Shown: piece by piece, positions 19,276 to 26,676 of the stretch
How the letters are laid out: each line of letters begins with the position of its first letter
Numbering within the stretch: the first letter of the stretch is position 1
DNA from: Chloroflexota bacterium
GTDB lineage: Bacteria > Chloroflexota > Dehalococcoidia > Lucifugimonadales > UBA3495
Assembly (NCBI GenBank): GCA_022573285.1
Contig: JACZUF010000014.1
Coordinates: 1-64,000, forward strand
Direction: 5' to 3'
DNA: 64,000 nt
Notes under the pieces: generated by a model
The model's database searches: none
Told to the model about the DNA's origin: nothing
Seen by the model: only the letters and a program-made list of their open reading frames with translations
Made by a program: the position numbers and the translations under genes

Positions 19276-20025
19276 ATGGCGATCAATGTCGGCCGGGTCT
19301 TGGACCTGAATTTCGAGCCCTTTTACATCGATATGGAGCGCCGGGGACTGGTCCTCCATGACCGGAAGCTCAAAGACATCCCCCAGGCTTTGCGCGAAGG
19401 GGACATCGACGCCGGGCCGGTGAGTCTGGCGGATAGTTTCTCTCTGGAGGACATCTGCGTTCCCGTGGCCGGGTTCTGCCTCGCGGCGGCGGACCGGGCC
19501 GGAAGCAACCTGTTGTACTCCAAGAAGCCTATGGAGGAACTCTCCGAGGCAACCATTGCCGCGGCAACCAGCGACTCCACCACCCGCAAGCTTTTCCAGG
19601 TGCTGCTGGCCCAAAAGCATCGGGGCAATTCCGATTCCTTCGTGGAGATGTCGGAAGAACATGACGCGTTCGTGATCTCCGGGGACGATGCCCTGCGCCG
19701 CCGCCGGGGAGCGAGGGGGTACGGGCACCGGTACGACCTGGGCGAAGAATGGCATGCCATGACCGGCCTGCCCTTCGTATTCGCCCGCTGGATGGCCCGG
19801 AAAGAATTGAGCGAAGACGAGATGCTGCTGGTGGAAGACACCCTCTACGTGGGCCTGGAGGACGGAGTGGACAGCCTGTTCCACCTGTCGGAACCCAAGG
19901 ACCACCTACTGATGATGGCGCGGGACATCGTCGATTACATCATCGGCTACCGGTATTTCGTGGGACTTTCCGAGCGCAAGTCCATCAACCTCTTCAAGGA
20001 CTACCTGGCCGAACTGCCTTCTTAG
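19276..20025 (+). CDS. mqnA: MqnA-like chorismate dehydratase
   Basis: A 249-residue protein with the periplasmic-binding-protein-like fold used by the MqnA/MqnD family. Family marks are NVGRVLDLNFEPFYIDM at the start, GDIDAGPVSLADS near residue 39, a Ser/Thr-rich SDSTTRKLF stretch, and the diagnostic YDLGEEWHAMTGLPFVFARW near residue 155. MqnA dehydrates chorismate to 3-enolpyruvylbenzoate, the first step of the futalosine route to menaquinone. A start upstream of ATG 19276 is possible because the ribosome-binding site is weak. It precedes metF by 38 nt. The late-pathway UbiD/A/X/E genes lie at 51-55 kb. Confusion with MqnD or a non-menaquinone paralogue is possible. Confidence 0.75.
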   Translation: MAINVGRVLDLNFEPFYIDMERRGLVLHDRKLKDIPQALREGDIDAGPVSLADSFSLEDICVPVAGFCLAAADRAGSNLLYSKKPMEELSEATIAAATSDSTTRKLFQVLLAQKHRGNSDSFVEMSEEHDAFVISGDDALRRRRGARGYGHRYDLGEEWHAMTGLPFVFARWMARKELSEDEMLLVEDTLYVGLEDGVDSLFHLSEPKDHLLMMARDIVDYIIGYRYFVGLSERKSINLFKDYLAELPS

Positions 20026-20063
20026 GCCGTCGTCATCCACCGTCTCATGCTGGAGGTGCGCCT

Positions 20064-20927
20064 GTGGTGAAAGTAACCGAGGGCTGCTTTGAGGCCACGG
20101 GGCGCACGTCCATCATCTGCGACTTCTCGCCTCCCCGCTCCGGGGACCCCGGTGTCGTGGAGCAGGCCCAGATCGACGCCGACTTCATCTCCGTGGCCTA
20201 CAACCCCGGACGGGCCGTCAGGGCCAACTCGGCCATGTTGGCCGCCGCCATCCAGCGGTCCGGCAAGGACACCGTCTTTACCCTGGCCACCAGGGACATG
20301 AACAAGCTGGCGGTCCAGTCCCAATTATTGGGGGCCCAGATGCTGGGTGTGGAGAACGTGGTGGTGGTGCAGGGCGACCCATTCAGCGAGCGGGACCAGT
20401 CCAGGGTTGCTTCGGTCAACGACTACCAACCGACTGGGCTGATCGCAGCCATCGCCCAGATGAACCAGGGTCAGGACTTCAAGGAGAGCCAACTGCGGGC
20501 GGCCACTGATTTTTGTATCGGAGCGGCGGTGGACCTTGGCCGGGGCATCGAAGCAGAGGCCCAATTGGCGGTGCGGAAGGTACAAGCCGGGGCAATGTTC
20601 CTCATCACCCAACCCATCTTCGACGTGGACCAGGTGGCCCGGTACCGGGAGTCCTACGGCTATCACGCCGGGAAGGCCGGGACCCTGCCCGTCTACTTCG
20701 GCCTGCAGATTTTGGAACAGGACGGCGTGCTATTCAGTTCGGTGCCCGACTCGGTGCGCGGCGAATTGGAAGGCGGCCGGTCCGGCATCGACATCGCCCT
20801 CGAGCTTTATCAAAAGTTCCAAGAAACCCAGCTCAACAACATCTACCTAATGCCCCCCATCAAACGCGGCGGCGCCCGAAACTACCAAGCAGCCAAAGAG
20901 TTCCTGGCAAAAGCCGCCAGGATCTAA
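20064..20927 (+). CDS. metF: Methylenetetrahydrofolate reductase family protein
   Basis: A 287-residue TIM-barrel flavoprotein of the MTHFR family, which reduces 5,10-methylene-THF to 5-methyl-THF for methionine synthesis or C1 metabolism. Visible family marks are the early FEATGRTSIICDFSPPRSGD, TLATRDMNKLAVQSQLLGA and ITQPIFDVDQ segments. The ORF track begins it at 19749, inside mqnA, but the GTG at 20064 is preceded by GGAGG at the right distance and starts the conserved region. It lacks the long C-terminal regulatory domain of eukaryotic enzymes. The length fits bacterial short forms. Confidence 0.88.
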   Translation: MVKVTEGCFEATGRTSIICDFSPPRSGDPGVVEQAQIDADFISVAYNPGRAVRANSAMLAAAIQRSGKDTVFTLATRDMNKLAVQSQLLGAQMLGVENVVVVQGDPFSERDQSRVASVNDYQPTGLIAAIAQMNQGQDFKESQLRAATDFCIGAAVDLGRGIEAEAQLAVRKVQAGAMFLITQPIFDVDQVARYRESYGYHAGKAGTLPVYFGLQILEQDGVLFSSVPDSVRGELEGGRSGIDIALELYQKFQETQLNNIYLMPPIKRGGARNYQAAKEFLAKAARI

Positions 20928-20950
20928 CAAACGAGACCGTTAGTAAATCT

Positions 20951-20996
20951 AGCACCTACTTTCAGAAAACGCCGTTAGGGTCACCCGCTCACCCTG
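20951..20996. repeat. Left half of a dispersed intergenic repeat
   Basis: The sequence CGCCGTTAGGGTCACCCGCT and its flanks match the start of the repeat copy at 29135-29182 at roughly 80% identity. The match stops where the inverted repeat of the 21-23 kb element begins, and the other half of the repeat resumes at 22944. Confidence 0.65.
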
Positions 20997-21021
20997 GGTT
21001 GAGCAATCGCCACCAACATAT
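20997..21021 (+). repeat. Left terminal inverted repeat
   Basis: Left 25-bp terminus, outermost octamer GGTTGAGC, ending in ACATAT. It matches the reverse complement of 22914-22938 with four mismatches. A nested 9-bp inverted repeat (CAATCGCCA at 21004 and TGGCGATTG at 21054) lies just inside and could be a subterminal binding site. Confidence 0.65.
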
Positions 21022-21195
21022 TTCTTGGCTTCGGGCATCGTTATTCAAGGTATTGGCGATTGGCTTGATCGGTTATCGGACCCGTCCTTATGCGATTTAT
21101 GGTGGAGATCGAGTAGCGTATCGATGAACTGGGCTTCGTTCCCTCTCCAAGACCGGGGCGGAGCTTCTATGCCACTTTAGCGAATAGGATAGCAG

Positions 21196-21224
21196 TTGAC
21201 GCGTTCGGGATGCCGTTTTATAGT
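21196..21224 (+). promoter_or_regulatory. Sigma70-type promoter for the coiled-coil gene
   Basis: TTGACG at 21196-21201, a 17-nt spacer and TATAGT at 21219-21224. It lies inside the element, about 150 nt upstream of its ORF, so the cargo would be expressed independently of the flanking chromosome. Confidence 0.6.
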
Positions 21225-21374
21225 TTGAGCCATCTCGAGAGTCCTGTGTTCATAAAAATCAGTTTGATCCAGAAATCTCTATGTTATTCGGAATTACAGG
21301 CGGGTTAACGAAGAGACACTTGTTTATATTCTAAATTCTTATCTTGGATTCGTTAGAATTTTAAAGGTGATCAA

Positions 21375-22700
21375 ATGGTAATGCACGTAGCAAACAAAAT
21401 AAAAGAAGCAGCAATGCGGCTTAACAGAGCGAGATTTGGCACCGAGAGTCTAATGGACAGGTTATCTAGGGTCGTCCGAGCTAGGTGGAAGCTTCTGATG
21501 CGATGGCTGGTTGACGAAGCCTATCCTAGGGTGCCGGTGGTGTGGGACAAACTCAAGAGACTAATACCGTATAAGGGAATACTAGAAACTGAGAGGGAGG
21601 AAAGAAGAAAAGCTGAGGAAACCCACGAGAAAGAGATAGGAGACTTGCAGGCCCAGGCCCAACGGGTAAGAGAAGCAGGTTCTCAGGCCGAGGAGACCCA
21701 CAAGAAAGAGATCGGAGACTTGGAGGCCCAGGCGCAAGGTCTCAGAGATGAGGGTGCTCAGGCCGAGGAAACCCACAAGAAAGAGTTAGCTGACTTGCAG
21801 GCCCAGGCGCAAGGACTCAGAGAAGCAGGTTCTCAGGCCGAGGAAACCCACAAAAAAGAGATCGGAGACTTGCAGGCCCAGGCGCAAGGACTCAGAGATG
21901 AGGGTGCTCAAGCCGAGGAAACCCACAAGAAAGAGTTAGCTGACTTGCAGGCCCAGGCGCAAGGACTCAGAGATGAGGGTGCTCAGGCCGAGGAAACCCA
22001 CAAGAAAGAGATAGCTGACTTGCAGGCCCAGGCCCAGGGGCTCCGAGATGAGGGTGCTCAGGCCGAGGAGACCCACAAGAAAGAGATCGGGGACTTGCAG
22101 GCCCAGGCCCAGGGGCTCCGAGATGAGGGTGCTCAAGCCGAGGAGACCCACAAGAAAGAGATCGGAGACTTGCAGGCCCAGGCGCAAGGACTCAGAGAAG
22201 CAGGTTCTCAGGCCGAGGAAACCCACAAGAAAGAGATCGGAGACTTGCAGGCCCAGGCCCAAGGGCTCAGGGAAGCAGGTTCTCAGGCCGAGGAGACCCA
22301 CAAGAAAGAGCTAGCTGACTTGCAGGCCCAGGCGCAAGGTCTCAGAGATGAGGGTGCTCAGGCCGAGGAGACCCACAAGAAAGAGTTAGCTGACTTGCAG
22401 GCCCAGGCGCAAGGGCTCAGAGAAGAAGGCTCTCAAGCCGAGGAGACGCACAAAAAAGAAATCGGCGAATTGCAAGCACAAGCCCAAGGGCTCAGAAGAG
22501 CAGGTTCCCGAGCCGAGAAGACCCACAAAAAGGAGCTAGCTGACTTGCAGGCCCAGGCCCAAGGTCTGAGAGAAGAGGGCGCTCAAGCCGAGGCAAGGTT
22601 TAATTTATTAGAAGAAAGGTATCAATTATTAAGAGAACGTGTTACGGGAGCCCTTCAAGAACCAGCTGGCGAGGTGAACGATGCCGATCTAGCAGCTTAG
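21375..22700 (+). CDS. Tandem-repeat coiled-coil protein (13 x 25 residues)
   Basis: A 441-residue protein. Residues 1-79 are a basic, Trp/Arg-rich domain I do not recognise. Residues 80-404 are thirteen back-to-back copies of a 25-residue unit of the form AEETHKKEIGDLQAQAQGLR plus DEGAQ. Residues 405-441 are a divergent tail. Units differ mainly at two places (EIGDL or ELADL; RDEGAQ or REAGSQ). Hydrophobic positions and the lack of Pro predict one long helix. A 25-residue period over seven turns is close to, but not exactly, heptad. The start is ATG 21375 with AAAGGTGA upstream. There is no signal peptide. Function is unknown. It is the only complete gene of the element. Confidence 0.85.
   Translation: MVMHVANKIKEAAMRLNRARFGTESLMDRLSRVVRARWKLLMRWLVDEAYPRVPVVWDKLKRLIPYKGILETEREERRKAEETHEKEIGDLQAQAQRVREAGSQAEETHKKEIGDLEAQAQGLRDEGAQAEETHKKELADLQAQAQGLREAGSQAEETHKKEIGDLQAQAQGLRDEGAQAEETHKKELADLQAQAQGLRDEGAQAEETHKKEIADLQAQAQGLRDEGAQAEETHKKEIGDLQAQAQGLRDEGAQAEETHKKEIGDLQAQAQGLREAGSQAEETHKKEIGDLQAQAQGLREAGSQAEETHKKELADLQAQAQGLRDEGAQAEETHKKELADLQAQAQGLREEGSQAEETHKKEIGELQAQAQGLRRAGSRAEKTHKKELADLQAQAQGLREEGAQAEARFNLLEERYQLLRERVTGALQEPAGEVNDADLAA
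21612..22586 (+). repeat. Coding tandem repeat, 13 units of 75 bp
   Basis: Exactly thirteen 75-bp units without interruption. Most neighbours differ by only a few bases, including silent GAA/GAG changes, which indicates recent expansion or gene conversion. Units 1, 12 and 13 at the ends are the most diverged. Confidence 0.92.
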
Positions 22701-22731
22701 TGGTGGATGCCACAGAGATTCTGTCTACGGC

Positions 22732-22941
22732 ATGGTGGTTTTTACCGGCCTACCGACTCTGTGGGGACGCCCAAGGATCACACAGGATCAACGCCGTGAG
22801 TTGGCACGGGAAGTGTTCGATGAAATCCGGCTTCGGAATGGAAAGCTGGTCGCCGTCAAACCTCGACCAAAATACGCCCCTATCTTTGCGTACAGTCTTT
22901 GGAAAGAAAGCCGATATGTAGGTGACGAACGCTCAACCTAA
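22732..22941 (+). pseudogene. Possible recombinase C-terminal remnant
   Basis: A 69-codon open frame with protein-like composition. Its segment RRELAREVFDEIRLRNGKLV followed by AVKPRPKYAPIF resembles the extreme C-terminal tail seen on many serine-type recombinases, from memory of that family. There is no catalytic domain and no good ribosome-binding site. The frame ends exactly across the right inverted repeat of the element. It may be the leftover 3' end of a recombinase that once mobilised the element. It could instead be a small unrelated gene. Confidence 0.35.
22914..22938 (-). repeat. Right terminal inverted repeat
   Basis: Right 25-bp terminus. Read on the minus strand it starts GGTTGAGC and ends ACATAT, matching the left terminus at 21 of 25 positions. 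Confidence 0.65.
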
Positions 22942-22943
22942 TC

Positions 22944-23040
22944 CCGTCGAAGGGCGCATAGTAGGTGGTTCGACATTCTTCCGCGTAAGGACACCACGAG
23001 CGGAATTAGTAACGCTGATTTTTGCGATCAGATACTAGCA
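22944..23040. repeat. Right half of a dispersed intergenic repeat
   Basis: GTCGAAGGGCGCATAG and, further on, GCGGAATTAGTAACGCTGAT followed by TTTTGCG match the repeat copy at 29188-29312. Relative to that copy, this one lacks the central part with the 26-bp palindrome. The left half of the same repeat lies at 20951-20996, on the other side of the element. Bases 23041-23094 hold the palindrome CCCCGAT-TCT-ATCGGGG (23068-23084), which may end the TPP-enzyme operon. Confidence 0.65.
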
Positions 23041-23094
23041 GTCTTTTCTTTTGCTGATAGCTGAGTGCCCCGATTCTATCGGGGCTGACCGCTC

Positions 23095-24771
23095 CTACGG
23101 CGCCCAGGGCACGGGCGCCTCACTGTTGAATTGGTCCGTGACCACGTCCACCACCGCAGGCCGGCCCGAGGCGAAGGCCTGCTCCAGCGCGCTCTGGATA
23201 TCGCCCGGCTTCTCGACCCTGATGCCAAAGCAGCCCATGGACTCGGCGACCTTGGCGAGGTCCACGTCGGTGAACTGCCAGAGGACTTCGGGGGTGCCGC
23301 CCTCGATGCCCTGGTAGCCTCTTAAGTCGCCCCGGCGGTCCTGGATCAAGGCGTGGTTGTTGTTGATGACCGTCACCACGGGGATGTTGTTCCGGACGGC
23401 CGTCTCCAACTCGGCGATGTGATACCAGAACCCGCCGTCGCCGCTGAAGCACAGCACCGGCCGGTCGGGCAGGGCGCACTTGGCGCCCATGGCCGCCGAA
23501 AGTCCCCAGCCCAATGAGCCGGCGCAGCGGATGTATCCTTGGCCCGGCTCGTTCAGGTCCACCATCGAGCCGGTCCAGATGCCGGCGTGTCCGGTGTCGG
23601 CCACCAGCATGACGTCGGAAGGCAACCACTTAGTAATTTCGGTGCAGAGCCGCTGGGGGATGATGGGCACGGCGTCCGAGTTGGCCAAGGGGGCAACATC
23701 TTCCCGCCATTCCCGCACCAACTCCTGGGCCCGGGACACCCACCCGGTGCGGGCGCCGGCGGGCTCCGACGCCTCGATCAGACGGCGGGTGCTGGCCTTG
23801 GCGTCGCCCTGTAGCGCCACCTGTGCCGGGTAGGTGCGGCCCAGTTCCGACGGGTCGATGTCGATCTGGATCACCGGTGTTCCCATGGCTGGGACACGCC
23901 ACTCGTTGGTCACCTGACTTCCGGTGTGGCTGCCGATGTACAGCACCAGGTCGGCTTCGTGGACCACCCGGTTGGCGCACCAACGGGAGTACGAGCCCAC
24001 CACGCCCACGGCCAGGGGGTGATTGTCGGGAATGGTACCCTTGGCGTTCAGTGAGGTGGCCACTGGGATGTTCAGCATCTCCGCCAGTTCGACCACCTCT
24101 CTCTGGGCGCCAGAGGTGGTGACGCCGCCGCCGGCCACGATGACCGGGCGCTGGGCGTTGGCCAGTACTTGGGCCGCCTCCCGGACCCTCTCGGGCTCCG
24201 GTTCGGGCCGGAAGGCCGGCCGCCGGGTGAACGTCTCCTCCAGAATCACCTCCAGGTCGGCTTCTCCCTCCTCCACCACATTGCCGCTCATGCCCTCGAG
24301 GTCCAGGTGCACCGGGGCCGGGGCGCCGGTGGTCGCCTCGCGGAAGGCCTGCCGCAACAGGCCCGGGAGCTCGTTTACGGAGTCAACAACAGCGCTGAAC
24401 TTGGTGACCGAGGCGAAGGGTTTGGAATGTTCGATCTCCTGGTAGGCGTTCCGGTTCTGCTGCAGATTAGACTTGTGGCCGGTCAGGGCCACCACGGGGG
24501 AGAGGCCCAAGAAAGCGTCTTGCAGACCGGCGGCCAGGTTCGCCGCGCCCACCGACTGGGCCATGCAGACCCCTGGGCGGTTGGAAGCCCTGGCATAGCC
24601 ATCAGCCATGTACGCCGCTGCCTTCTCGCCGTGGGTCACAATGCGCTTGATGCCCAACAGGTCCATCTCGGCCAGGGCTTTACGGAGCACGGCGGGAGCG
24701 ATGAACACGTGGGTAACGCCGTAGGCTTTCAGTGTGTCGGCCAGGAATTTGCCCCCGCTCATCTTAGGCAT
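23095..24771 (-). CDS. Thiamine pyrophosphate-dependent enzyme, acetolactate synthase-like
   Basis: A 558-residue three-domain TPP enzyme. The N-terminal PYR domain has the catalytic glutamate in HGEKAAAYMADGYAR. The central domain has a transhydrogenase-like fold. The C-terminal PP domain has the GDGG...NNN magnesium-TPP motif (CFSGDGGFWYHIAEL... VINNNH). It belongs with the acetolactate synthase/benzoylformate decarboxylase/oxalyl-CoA decarboxylase superfamily. No ilvN regulatory subunit is nearby, so a catabolic decarboxylase or carboligase is more likely than valine synthesis. The start ATG 24771 is preferred over 24786 because GGGAGGG lies just upstream. It is the last gene of a four-gene minus-strand run. 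Confidence 0.88.
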   Translation of the reverse strand: MPKMSGGKFLADTLKAYGVTHVFIAPAVLRKALAEMDLLGIKRIVTHGEKAAAYMADGYARASNRPGVCMAQSVGAANLAAGLQDAFLGLSPVVALTGHKSNLQQNRNAYQEIEHSKPFASVTKFSAVVDSVNELPGLLRQAFREATTGAPAPVHLDLEGMSGNVVEEGEADLEVILEETFTRRPAFRPEPEPERVREAAQVLANAQRPVIVAGGGVTTSGAQREVVELAEMLNIPVATSLNAKGTIPDNHPLAVGVVGSYSRWCANRVVHEADLVLYIGSHTGSQVTNEWRVPAMGTPVIQIDIDPSELGRTYPAQVALQGDAKASTRRLIEASEPAGARTGWVSRAQELVREWREDVAPLANSDAVPIIPQRLCTEITKWLPSDVMLVADTGHAGIWTGSMVDLNEPGQGYIRCAGSLGWGLSAAMGAKCALPDRPVLCFSGDGGFWYHIAELETAVRNNIPVVTVINNNHALIQDRRGDLRGYQGIEGGTPEVLWQFTDVDLAKVAESMGCFGIRVEKPGDIQSALEQAFASGRPAVVDVVTDQFNSEAPVPWAP

Positions 24772-24823
24772 GTCTTTCCCTCCCAAAATCCGATTAGCTA
24801 GTCATAACTAGGTCCGCGGGCTT

Positions 24824-25138
24824 CTAGATGCCCCGCTCATCGAATACCTCTTTGGCCACCCGAACGGCGTTGGCGCCAACGGGCCACCCGGCGTAAAAAG
24901 TGGTGTGCAAGATGACCTCGCTGATCTCCGTCTTGGTGACGCCGTTGTCCAACGCCCGGCCGATGTGGCCTTTGAGTTGGTCGGTCCGGTAGAGGGCCAC
25001 AAGGTTGGCCACGGTGATCAGGCTCCGGTCCCGCTTGGACAGTTCCGGGCGTTCCCAAATGTCTCCGAATAGGACGTCGGCGGACAACTCCGCCAATTTG
25101 GGCGATACCTCTTGCATTGCGCTGCGTGCTGTAGTCAT
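24824..25138 (-). CDS. Carboxymuconolactone decarboxylase family protein
   Basis: A 104-residue all-alpha protein of the CMD/AhpD superfamily (SKRDRSLITVANLVALYRTD, then LKGHIGRALDNGVTKTEISE and ILHTTFYAGWPVGANAVRVA). It has no cysteine, so it lacks the CxxC of AhpD peroxidases and groups with the 4-carboxymuconolactone decarboxylase type. It may act on a lactone or keto intermediate of aromatic-like catabolism. The start ATG 25138 follows AGAGGAG. It is 36 nt downstream of the SDR gene and 52 nt upstream of the TPP enzyme start. Confidence 0.88.
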   Translation of the reverse strand: MTTARSAMQEVSPKLAELSADVLFGDIWERPELSKRDRSLITVANLVALYRTDQLKGHIGRALDNGVTKTEISEVILHTTFYAGWPVGANAVRVAKEVFDERGI

Positions 25139-25174
25139 TCTTCGCTCCTCTGTGTTTTATCCGATCGTTATGTG

Positions 25175-25981
25175 TTACGGGGCAGGCACTGGGATGCCGG
25201 GACCCCAGGTGACGCCGAAATCCGCCCTTTCCACCCTTTGGCCGGTGAAGGTGGCCGCCTTCTGGGCGGCCAGCCACACCGCGGCGCAATTTATGGACTC
25301 GGGTTGTTCCATGGGTATGTGTCCGGTGCCGGGCCAGTCGCCGTGACGGTTCATCCAGGTGTCGACCCGGCCTGGGCTGAGGACATTGACCGCGATATCG
25401 TGTTCCCGGACCTCTTCAGCGAGGCTGAGGTAGGCCCGCTCCAATGCTGCTTTGCTCATGGAATAACCCACGCGGCCCTCCCGGTAGCCCAGAGAAGCCC
25501 CGGAGGTGATGCAGAAAATGGACCCGCCGCCCTTCTGCTCGACCATCGCGGGGAGGACGTATTTGCAGAGCAAGATCGGCCCCCGGATGTTCACCGCGAG
25601 ACAACGGTCAAGCAGGTCTTCTTCCAGGTCCATCACCGGGGATTCACAATCGACGCCGGCGTTGGAGACCACGATGTCGATGCGGCCGAAGTGTTTGACC
25701 GTCCGGTCGGCCAAGCGGCGCAGGTCCTCCGGCTTGGTGACGTCGCAGACGACCGGCAGGGCTTCGCCTCCGGATTCCGCTATGCGGCGGGCAGTGTCGT
25801 TGATTGTCCCCGAGCCGTACTTTTGGAATGGAGAGTCCGGAGGGGGTTCATGCTCGGTCCGGGAGGCGACCACCACCTGGGCGCCGGCGGCGGCGAAGGC
25901 CAGAGACATCGCCCTTCCGATGCCTCGGCTGCCGCCGGTCACGATGGCTACCTTGCCACGCAGTTCTCCTGTGGCGGCCAT
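25175..25981 (-). CDS. Short-chain dehydrogenase/reductase
   Basis: A 268-residue classical SDR. The nucleotide-binding TGGSRGIG is near residue 15, VSNAGVD replaces the usual NNAG, and the catalytic YSMSK follows a Ser-containing ITSGASLG strand. It oxidises or reduces a hydroxyl/keto substrate with NAD(P). The start ATG 25981 has CGGAG upstream. It is the second gene of the DUF35-SDR-CMD-TPP run, so it probably handles an intermediate of the same pathway. The exact substrate is unknown. Confidence 0.92.
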   Translation of the reverse strand: MAATGELRGKVAIVTGGSRGIGRAMSLAFAAAGAQVVVASRTEHEPPPDSPFQKYGSGTINDTARRIAESGGEALPVVCDVTKPEDLRRLADRTVKHFGRIDIVVSNAGVDCESPVMDLEEDLLDRCLAVNIRGPILLCKYVLPAMVEQKGGGSIFCITSGASLGYREGRVGYSMSKAALERAYLSLAEEVREHDIAVNVLSPGRVDTWMNRHGDWPGTGHIPMEQPESINCAAVWLAAQKAATFTGQRVERADFGVTWGPGIPVPAP

Positions 25982-26031
25982 ACTTACTCCGTAGGCCCGC
26001 CCACTGGGTTATGGGGCTTGGGGGCGGACAC

Positions 26032-26463
26032 TTAAGAAATCAGGCGGAACTTGGGAAGGGTGATTTTGTCGTCCAGCTTCTCGAAAACCACTTCCACGGC
26101 CAGACCGATCTTGATGTTGGCTGGGTCCGGGTCAACGCCCACCAGGTTGCTGGGCATGCGCGGGCCCTCCTCCAACTCAACTATCACCGGCACGTAGGGA
26201 GCCTTGTCGCGGAAGGGGGGAGTGGGTCCCCGGTGGACGATGGCGAAGGTGTGGATTATGCCCTTGCCGCTGCTCTTGATCCAATCTGTGTCCCTGGAGA
26301 AACATTTGGGGCAGATGTCTCTGGGGTAGAAATAGGAGGAATCGCAGGCCTTACAATGGCGCAGCCACAGCTCTTCTACCTTGCATTTTTCCCAGTAATA
26401 ATCAGATTCCGGTTGGGGCTCGGGGGCCGGAATCGGGGGCGAGGACTGTTGCTGCTGGGTCAT
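26032..26463 (-). CDS. DUF35 zinc-ribbon/OB-fold protein
   Basis: A 143-residue protein with an N-terminal rubredoxin-like zinc ribbon (CKACDSS... CPKC, about residues 38-57) followed by an OB-fold (GKGIIHTFAIVHRGPTPPFR). DUF35 proteins commonly pair with thiolase-like or HMG-CoA synthase-like enzymes and bind acyl-CoA. No thiolase is adjacent here. It leads the minus-strand operon with the SDR, CMD and TPP genes, hinting that the pathway handles CoA thioesters. The start ATG 26463 has TAGGAG upstream. Confidence 0.88.
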   Translation of the reverse strand: MTQQQQSSPPIPAPEPQPESDYYWEKCKVEELWLRHCKACDSSYFYPRDICPKCFSRDTDWIKSSGKGIIHTFAIVHRGPTPPFRDKAPYVPVIVELEEGPRMPSNLVGVDPDPANIKIGLAVEVVFEKLDDKITLPKFRLIS

Positions 26464-26676
26464 CGGCCACTCCTAACATTCGGCGCCGGGGCAACGCCTC
26501 CAAAAGAATAGGGACAAAAACCACAGGCGTCAAGAACCGGGCTGAGACGCCAATGCCGCACGGCATCGCCACGGTGTTGCGCCCTGGCCGGGCCTTCGGG
26601 TAACGTTGCCTGGAAGATTGCGGTCAAACCCATTTGCGCAAAACCCCAATGGGTATAGCCATGGAGGTCTCCCAGC

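Larger units (their letters stand above)
20997..22938 (+). mobile_element. 1.94-kb element with terminal inverted repeats
   Basis: The segment is bounded by 25-bp imperfect inverted repeats that match at 21 of 25 positions: GGTTGAGCAATCGCCACC... on the left and, read on the minus strand, GGTTGAGCGTTCGTCACC... on the right, both ending ACATAT. It lies between the two halves of a dispersed repeat found intact at 29 kb. The interior is visibly more AT-rich upstream of its gene than the surrounding chromosome. It carries a promoter, a coiled-coil repeat gene and a short C-terminal fragment that may derive from a recombinase. No complete transposase is present, so it would be non-autonomous. A target duplication is not clear. 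Confidence 0.6.

Noticed and set aside
19749-20063. Upstream part of the metF ORF
   Set aside because: It overlaps mqnA in another frame; the GTG at 20064 has GGAGG and begins the conserved MTHFR region.
21612-22586. Tandem 75-bp repeats as a CRISPR array
   Set aside because: Units are contiguous without unique spacers, keep one reading frame and encode a regular coiled coil; there are no cas genes.
22700-22921. 73-residue ORF overlapping the coiled-coil stop
   Set aside because: It lacks protein-like composition compared with the frame at 22732, which carries the recognisable tail.
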